DNA of 18,550 nucleotides from assembly GCA_017500625.1 (NCBI GenBank), contig JAFVYX010000142.1, forward strand, positions 1-18,550, written 5' to 3'. This stretch comes from Clostridia bacterium. Its GTDB lineage: Bacteria; Bacillota_A; Clostridia; Oscillospirales; CAG-272. Positions 14,310 through 18,550 of the stretch are shown here, piece by piece. The translations under genes and the position numbers were made by a program. The notes below the pieces were generated by a model that did no database searches, had not been told where the DNA came from, and saw only the letters and a program-made list of their open reading frames with translations. Numbering within the stretch: position 1 is the stretch's first letter; each line of letters starts with the position of its first letter.

Positions 14310-14338
14310 TTGCAAAAGAGCGCCCGATGACATATAAT
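14310..14338 (+). promoter_or_regulatory. Promoter of the murD operon, giving a nearly leaderless start
   Basis: TTGCAA (14310-14315) and a perfect TATAAT (14333-14338) are 17 bases apart. The ATG at 14344-14346 begins only 6 bases after the -10, at about the expected transcription start. Confidence 0.72.
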
Positions 14339-14343
14339 AGAAT

Positions 14344-15753
14344 ATGTCAGATTTTCGGGAGCTTCAAGACTGTTTCAAGGGTACGGGACGTATCGCGGGG
14401 CTTTTGCCCCGTGAGCTTCTTTCCAAGATGCGACGCGAGGGAGCCGAGCTTTTGGGGCTCGGCGTTGCCAACCGCCCGCTCCTTTCTCTTCTGCCGCGCC
14501 TCGGTGTGACCAACGTTGTGGTGCGTGACCGCCGCCCGCCCGACGGGGAGGCCCTCTCCCTCATCGAAGCGGCGGGGGCGCGCATAGTCACGGGCGACGG
14601 CTACCTTGAGGGTCTTGGCACGGGGGTGCTGTTCCGCACGCCCTCGCTCCGTCCCGATGCCAAGCCGTTGCTTGCGGCCGCCGACCGCGGGGCGACGGTG
14701 ACAAGCGAGGTGGCCCTGTTTCTCGCGCTTTGCCCCGCGCGCCTCTTCTGCGTGACGGGGAGCGACGGTAAGACCACCACCGCTATGATGACGGCGGCCA
14801 TGCTCCGCGCGGCGGGGCGGCGCGTCTTCCTCGGCGGTAACATCGGCACGCCTCTCCTTGAGGCGCTCCCCGACATGACGGCGGACGATGCCGCCGTTCT
14901 TGAGCTTTCGAGCTTTCAGCTCTCCGATCTTCCCCCGCCGCGCGGCAACGCGGCGATCACCAACGTCACCGAGAACCATCTCGACTGGCACACCGATATG
15001 CAGGAATACGCCGCCGCCAAGGCGCGGATCCTGGGAGACGGGCGTGCCGTCCTCCCCGCCGACTGCCCGTGGCTCACCCCGCACCTGGCGCGGGAGGGCG
15101 CTCTCCCCTTTTCGCTGACGCCGCGTGCGGCGGGCGAGGGGGCGCGCCTCTTTTGTGAGGGAGGCAGGGCTATGCTGTGGGACGGGGGCGCCCACGCGCT
15201 GTTCCCCACCGCGGCGGTAACGCTCAGGGGGGAGCATCACATAAAAAACGCCCTGGCGGCGGCGGGCCTTGTGCTTGGCGAGGTCACGCCCGACGAAATG
15301 GAAACGGCCCTCCTCGGCTTTCGCGGAGCGCCGCACCGCTGCGAGTACGTCGGCACCTATCGGGGAGTCGCGTGCTACGATTCCTCGATCGACACCACGC
15401 CCTCGCGGACGGCGGCCACCCTCTCGGCCTTTCGGGGGGAGGTGGTCGTGCTGCTCGGCGGGCGCGACAAAAACCTTGACCTTGCGCCCCTCGGCGAGGC
15501 GGTGACTAGCGGCGCTGTGGGCGCCGTGGTAACGGGGGAGTGCCGCGAGGCGATCGCCCACGCGATCCGAGAAAGGGACCCTGCCTTTCCCCTCGCGGTG
15601 GTCGCGGACTTTTCCTCGGCGGTGGCGGTCGCGCACCGCATGGCCGCGGGACGGGGAACGCTGCTTCTCTCCCCCGCCTGCACGAGCTTTGATGCGTTTC
15701 GCGATTACCGCGAGCGCGGTCACACCTTCCGTGAGGCGTTAGAGAATTTGTAA
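14344..15753 (+). CDS. murD: UDP-N-acetylmuramoylalanine-D-glutamate ligase MurD, 469 aa
   Basis: It adds D-glutamate to UDP-MurNAc-L-Ala with ATP in the cytoplasmic phase of peptidoglycan synthesis. The N-terminal nucleotide-fold domain shows LGLGVANRPL; the central ATPase domain has VTGSDGKTTT (from Val137), GGNIGTPL, ELSSFQL and NVTENHLDWH; the C-terminal domain has LLGGRDKNLDL and LLSPACTSFDAF. TGSDGKT instead of TGTNGKT is usual for Clostridial MurD. Start 14344 gives about 10-15 extra N-terminal residues and has no Shine-Dalgarno sequence; alternatives in frame are a TTG at 14404 and an ATG at 14428, also without a convincing ribosome site. It is first in an apparent operon with a lipoprotein and a cysteine desulfurase, outside a classical cell-wall cluster. 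The function is secure; the start is uncertain. Confidence 0.93.
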   Translation: MSDFRELQDCFKGTGRIAGLLPRELLSKMRREGAELLGLGVANRPLLSLLPRLGVTNVVVRDRRPPDGEALSLIEAAGARIVTGDGYLEGLGTGVLFRTPSLRPDAKPLLAAADRGATVTSEVALFLALCPARLFCVTGSDGKTTTAMMTAAMLRAAGRRVFLGGNIGTPLLEALPDMTADDAAVLELSSFQLSDLPPPRGNAAITNVTENHLDWHTDMQEYAAAKARILGDGRAVLPADCPWLTPHLAREGALPFSLTPRAAGEGARLFCEGGRAMLWDGGAHALFPTAAVTLRGEHHIKNALAAAGLVLGEVTPDEMETALLGFRGAPHRCEYVGTYRGVACYDSSIDTTPSRTAATLSAFRGEVVVLLGGRDKNLDLAPLGEAVTSGAVGAVVTGECREAIAHAIRERDPAFPLAVVADFSSAVAVAHRMAAGRGTLLLSPACTSFDAFRDYRERGHTFREALENL

Positions 15754-15823
15754 AACGGCCGCTCGTCGGCAGACAGTAGAAAAAGGGCGGCGCCCCGCGC
15801 TGTCCAAGGAAAGTGAGGAACCT

Positions 15824-16891
15824 ATGAAAAAACACGTAGCGCTTCTTGTGCTTCTCTCAATGACGCTGGCACTACTTGCCTCCTGCGGTGCGGGGGGCGA
15901 GAGTGGCACCCTGCCGACGGGCACGAAGATCGGCGAGGTGGGCGACGGCTATACGCTCTACGTGCCCGAGGACTGGACGGTGGAGCGCTCGACGGGCGTA
16001 ACGATGGCCTACGTCTCGGCGGTCGATACCACAAACGTGACGCTGGTGCGCGTCCCCTCGGACAAAGCGCCCTCCGCTTACCTTGAGAGCTACGCCGCCA
16101 CGCTGTCCGAGACGCTTACCGAGTACGCGCTTCTTGAGGCCGACGTGACCGAGTTCGGTGGCAAGAGCGCCGCCTACCGCATCTTCACGGGGAAGGTCGC
16201 GGGGGTGGAATACCGCTATCTGCAGACCGCCGCGAGCGTTGACGGTGTCATCTACCTTCTGACCTACACGGCAAGGACCGAGATCCCCTCGGGCGACGTG
16301 AGCTATTACGATCGCTATATCGAGCAGGTCCTCGATATGATCGAGGTCTTTCTCTTTGAGGGCGAGGCCGCCGACACCACCACCGAGCGTCCGACCCCCG
16401 AGGGGAACGGGGAGGGGCTCTACCTCGCCTCGGACCCCGCCGTCTCACGCTATTCGCTGTGGGTCCCCGCCGACTGGACGGTCGACCTTGCGAACGGCAC
16501 GACCTCGGTCTTTTGCGAGGGCGCGGTGGTGACCGTCACCTATGAGATCCCCGAGGAGGCCACGCTCCTTGACTATTGGGCCACGAAGAGCGGCGTTTAC
16601 CAAACGCTCTACCCCTCCTATACCCTCATTGAGAGCGAGTGCTCCGCCCCCGCCGAAAAGCGCGAGGACGTGGAGGTGTGGCTCGACGAGCATCAGGCGG
16701 TGCGCTACGTCTTCACCTACGAGGCGGGGGGCGTCACCTACAAGGTACAAAAGCTCCTCGCGGTGGACGGGCTCTACGTCTATACCCTCTCCTACACGGC
16801 GCGCCTGACGCCTCTTGCCGATGGCAGCGTCCCCTACCTTGACCGTACCGACGACCTCCGTGCGATGATCGACGCCTTTACCTTTGACTGA
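15824..16891 (+). CDS. Lipoprotein with two tandem PsbP-like domains, 355 aa
   Basis: A signal peptide (MKKHVALLVLLSMTLALL) ends in the lipobox LLAS-Cys21, so the mature protein is lipid-anchored outside the membrane. Two similar domains follow, about 37-185 and 205-355. Each opens with a Tyr-x-Leu-x-Val-Pro-x-Asp-Trp-Thr-Val pattern (YTLYVPEDWTV and YSLWVPADWTV), and each ends with a Tyr-rich strand and a helix containing a (Y)LDR or YDR motif. A Thr/Pro/Gly-rich linker separates them. The opening motif and size suggest the PsbP/DcrB-like fold seen in Firmicute lipoproteins (inference). GTGAGGAACCT gives a good ribosome site. It is 70 bases after murD with no terminator between, so co-transcription is likely. 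No enzymatic residues are recognisable. Confidence 0.85.
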   Translation: MKKHVALLVLLSMTLALLASCGAGGESGTLPTGTKIGEVGDGYTLYVPEDWTVERSTGVTMAYVSAVDTTNVTLVRVPSDKAPSAYLESYAATLSETLTEYALLEADVTEFGGKSAAYRIFTGKVAGVEYRYLQTAASVDGVIYLLTYTARTEIPSGDVSYYDRYIEQVLDMIEVFLFEGEAADTTTERPTPEGNGEGLYLASDPAVSRYSLWVPADWTVDLANGTTSVFCEGAVVTVTYEIPEEATLLDYWATKSGVYQTLYPSYTLIESECSAPAEKREDVEVWLDEHQAVRYVFTYEAGGVTYKVQKLLAVDGLYVYTLSYTARLTPLADGSVPYLDRTDDLRAMIDAFTFD

Positions 16892-16892
16892 C

Positions 16893-18062
16893 ATGGAAAA
16901 GCGCGAGATCTATCTTGACAACAGCGCCACCACGCGCCCCTCGGAGGCCGTGCTGGCACGCTATCTTGAGGTGAGCCGCGAGCACTTCGGCAATCCCTCC
17001 TCGCTTCACGCGCGAGGCAAGGACGCCGAGGACGTTCTGCGCGAGGCAAAGAAGACGGTCCTCGACGCGATCGGCGCGCGCGGCGGCTCGGTGGTCTTTA
17101 CCGCCTCGGGCACCGAGGCCAACAATTTGGCCATTTTCGGCCGTGCCCGCGCCAAGGCGCGCTACCGCCGCGCACGCATCGTCACCACGGCGGGCGAGCA
17201 CGCCTCGGTCTCGCTTCCCTTCCGCGCCCTTGGCGAGGAGGGGCTGACGGTGGTCTCCGTACCGACACGGGGCGGCGCGCTGGATATGGACGCCCTCAGG
17301 GAGGCCCTCACCGAGGACACCGTCCTCGTTTCGGTGATGCTCGTCAATAACGAGACGGGTGCGCTCTACGACCTGGCCCCCGTCCGTGAGGCGATCCGTG
17401 AGCGCTGTCCCGATTGCGTGCTTCACGCCGATGCCACGCAGGCCTTCGGCAAGGTGAAGGTGGACGTGCGCGCCCTCGGCGTCCGTATGCTGACGCTCTC
17501 CTCCCACAAGATCGAGGGGCCGAAGGGCGTGGGCGCCCTTTGGATCGACGAGTCTCTCAAGAAGGAAAAGGGGGTCGCCCCCCTCATTCTCGGCGGCGGT
17601 CAGGGCGAGGGCCTGCGCTCGGGCACCGAGAACGTGCCCGCCATTGCCGCGTTTGCCACGGCGATAGCCGAATGTAAACAAAACTTTGCGGAAAACGTCG
17701 AAACGCTGTGGGAGCTACGCGCGCATCTTCTGGCAGGGCTGGCATCGCCCACCCTCGCGGAGGTGAAGCCGATCCTGCCTGCCGTGACGGCGCCGCACAT
17801 TCTCTCCCTGGTGCTGCCCGATATCAAGAGCGAGGTCATGCTCCATTACCTTGCGGGCGAGGGCATCTCGGTCTCCAGCGGCTCGGCCTGCTCGTCTCAC
17901 GGGCACGTGGGGGAGACGGCCCTCTCGGCCTTTGGGCTTTCCGACCGCGAGGCCGACTGCGCGATCCGCGTGAGTCTTTCCCACCGCACGAAAAAGGACG
18001 AGCTTGACGTCTTTCTTTCGGTGCTTGCCGAGGGCGTTTCCCGCCTGGCCCGAAGAAAATAA
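16893..18062 (+). CDS. Cysteine desulfurase, NifS/IscS family, 389 aa
   Basis: A PLP enzyme that takes sulfur from L-cysteine as a persulfide for Fe-S clusters or thiolated tRNA. Visible motifs are YLDNSATTRP at the start, NPSSLHARG, TASGTEANNLA, the PLP-stacking His in TAGEHASV, HADATQAFGK, the PLP-binding lysine in SSHKIEGPKG (Lys206), RSGTENV, and the persulfide cysteine in SSGSACSSHG (Cys333). The length is normal. ATG 16893 is one base after the lipoprotein stop (TGA-C-ATG), with no separate ribosome site, so translational coupling is likely; a TTG at 16884 is in frame but less convincing. No iscU, iscR or thiI follows inside the window, so the sulfur acceptor cannot be told from context. 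Confidence 0.95.
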   Translation: MEKREIYLDNSATTRPSEAVLARYLEVSREHFGNPSSLHARGKDAEDVLREAKKTVLDAIGARGGSVVFTASGTEANNLAIFGRARAKARYRRARIVTTAGEHASVSLPFRALGEEGLTVVSVPTRGGALDMDALREALTEDTVLVSVMLVNNETGALYDLAPVREAIRERCPDCVLHADATQAFGKVKVDVRALGVRMLTLSSHKIEGPKGVGALWIDESLKKEKGVAPLILGGGQGEGLRSGTENVPAIAAFATAIAECKQNFAENVETLWELRAHLLAGLASPTLAEVKPILPAVTAPHILSLVLPDIKSEVMLHYLAGEGISVSSGSACSSHGHVGETALSAFGLSDREADCAIRVSLSHRTKKDELDVFLSVLAEGVSRLARRK

Positions 18063-18066
18063 AAAA

Positions 18067-18092
18067 GCCGATCCGCATGACTGCGGATCGGC
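18067..18092 (-). terminator. Convergent terminator between the desulfurase gene and the small minus-strand gene
   Basis: GCCGATCCGCA (18067-18077) pairs perfectly with TGCGGATCGGC (18082-18092), loop TGAC. On the minus strand it is followed by TTTTTTATTTT. On the plus strand it is followed by C residues, so it is a good terminator only for the minus-strand gene, though the stable hairpin also sits at the end of the desulfurase message. Confidence 0.85.
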
Positions 18093-18127
18093 CCCCCGAC
18101 GGTGTGACGGCTTCCATCAACCGACCG

Positions 18128-18322
18128 TCAATAGAATTCCTGCGCCTCGACTCGGTCCGAAAGCGATAGGACGAGGAGACGCATCTCTGCCCGTGTGCGT
18201 GCCGCGCACGCTCTGGCGACCACAAGGTCGCGCTCCTTGGGCGACAGCGAGGAAAACCGTTGCATAGCTCGCTTATCGCGCACGATCTCAATAAGAAATC
18301 CCTCGGGCAGCTTCTTTTCCAA
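18128..18322 (-). CDS. Small conserved Clostridial protein (LPxGF ... EM..LV type), 64 aa, TTG start
   Basis: The sequence LPEGFLIEIVRDKRAMQRF, then SLSPKERDLVVARAC and RAEMRLLVLSL, follows the pattern of a small uncharacterised Clostridial family (LPxGF...AM..F..LS...EM..LV..L), recognised from memory only. No domain with a known function is visible. The protein is charged and predicted helical, with no signal peptide or membrane segment. No ATG fits: the TTG at 18322 is chosen because GGAGG lies 11 bases upstream and the LPxGF motif follows within five residues. An internal ATG (AMQRF) would lose the motif. It has its own terminator at 18067-18092. The real start and the expression are not certain. 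Confidence 0.68.
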   Translation of the reverse strand: MEKKLPEGFLIEIVRDKRAMQRFSSLSPKERDLVVARACAARTRAEMRLLVLSLSDRVEAQEFY

Positions 18323-18453
18323 GAACCGAAATTCCTCCGTTTTCAGGGTGGGCGCACAAGGCGGCGCCCCCCACGGGAGGTTTCGTCTTGCGTGTCCTGT
18401 GTCTATTATGTGCCGTTTTTTCGGCGCTATACAAAAATGAAAAGGAAGTTTTT

Positions 18454-18550
18454 ATGAAAAATCTTTGCTTCTCCCCCGCCGACATTCTTCTGCCCGATTT
18501 CTCCCGTACCGACGGCGAGAGGTGGGCCGTTATCGCCTGCGACCAGTTCA
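18454..18550 (+). CDS. DUF1015-like protein, N-terminal fragment (cut by window end)
   Basis: Only 32 codons are visible. FSPADILLP, followed by RWAVIACDQF, matches the opening of the Clostridial DUF1015 family (there usually KWAVVACDQFTSQ). The function of that family is unknown. ATG 18454 is preceded by AAGGAAG at normal spacing. The promoter is not clear; TATACA at 18428-18433 is a possible -10 without a good -35. It is divergent from the small gene at 18128-18322. Confidence 0.75.
   Translation, partial: MKNLCFSPADILLPDFSRTDGERWAVIACDQF

Noticed and set aside
14116..14337. Short plus-strand open frames across the direct repeats upstream of murD
   Set aside because: They cross two terminators and the dispersed repeat, lack ribosome sites, and give Phe/Cys/Arg-rich products without family resemblance.
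14347..15723. A minus-strand frame antisense to murD
   Set aside because: MurD motifs are complete on the plus strand; the antisense product is Arg/Gly-rich with no domain.
18288..18485. Alternative 65-residue minus-strand frame overlapping the DUF1015-like start
   Set aside because: It overlaps the well-supported start of the plus-strand gene and has no family pattern; the frame used at 18128-18322 carries the LPxGF and EM motifs.

Overview
The window looks like chromosomal DNA of a GC-rich member of the Clostridia (Bacillota), probably an uncultured gut lineage; the exact family cannot be told from this sequence. The evidence is the strong AGGAGG-type ribosome binding sites, sigma-A promoters with 17-18 base spacers, U-tailed hairpin terminators, a Clostridia-type MurD, a small LPxGF-type protein, a DUF1015-like start, and a giant lipoprotein with BspA-like leucine-rich repeats and Cys-rich 'ATGDH' repeats. 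No tRNA, rRNA, CRISPR array, transposase or phage gene was recognised.

Layout. Bases 1-509 are the end of a MalK/MsmK/UgpC-type sugar ABC transporter ATPase. Bases 767-2077 form a small, visibly AT-richer divergent module: a 77-residue XRE-type regulator (minus) and a four-helix membrane protein with two zinc ribbons (plus). Their shared intergenic region holds two related palindromes, one next to each gene, which suggests one regulator controlling both. Bases 2206-8649 (minus) encode a 2147-residue lipoprotein: about 960 residues of Cys/His repeats, then three blocks of LRR_5 repeats. It is followed by a PcrA/UvrD helicase (minus), an ArsB/NhaD-like 12-TM-type permease (minus), and a divergently transcribed metallophosphatase (plus).

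A likely operon then runs on the plus strand: murD, a two-domain lipoprotein, and an IscS/NifS-type cysteine desulfurase. It starts from a promoter that would give an almost leaderless murD message. A short minus-strand gene with a TTG start and the first 97 bases of a DUF1015-like gene close the window.

The intergenic DNA is unusually structured. Three gaps (571-735, 8881-9058, 14092-14160) carry degenerate members of one dispersed repeat family, built from a GTAC-type palindrome (GACGTAC-N4-GTACGCC) followed by AATTTCTGCTC. All lie in the same orientation relative to the gene they follow. The third copy sits between two nearly identical 102-base direct repeats, each holding a complete terminator. 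The best candidates for something undescribed are this repeat family, the regulator/zinc-ribbon module with paired operators, and the superblock Cys/His architecture of the giant lipoprotein. There is no clear evidence of a complete novel defence or mobile system.
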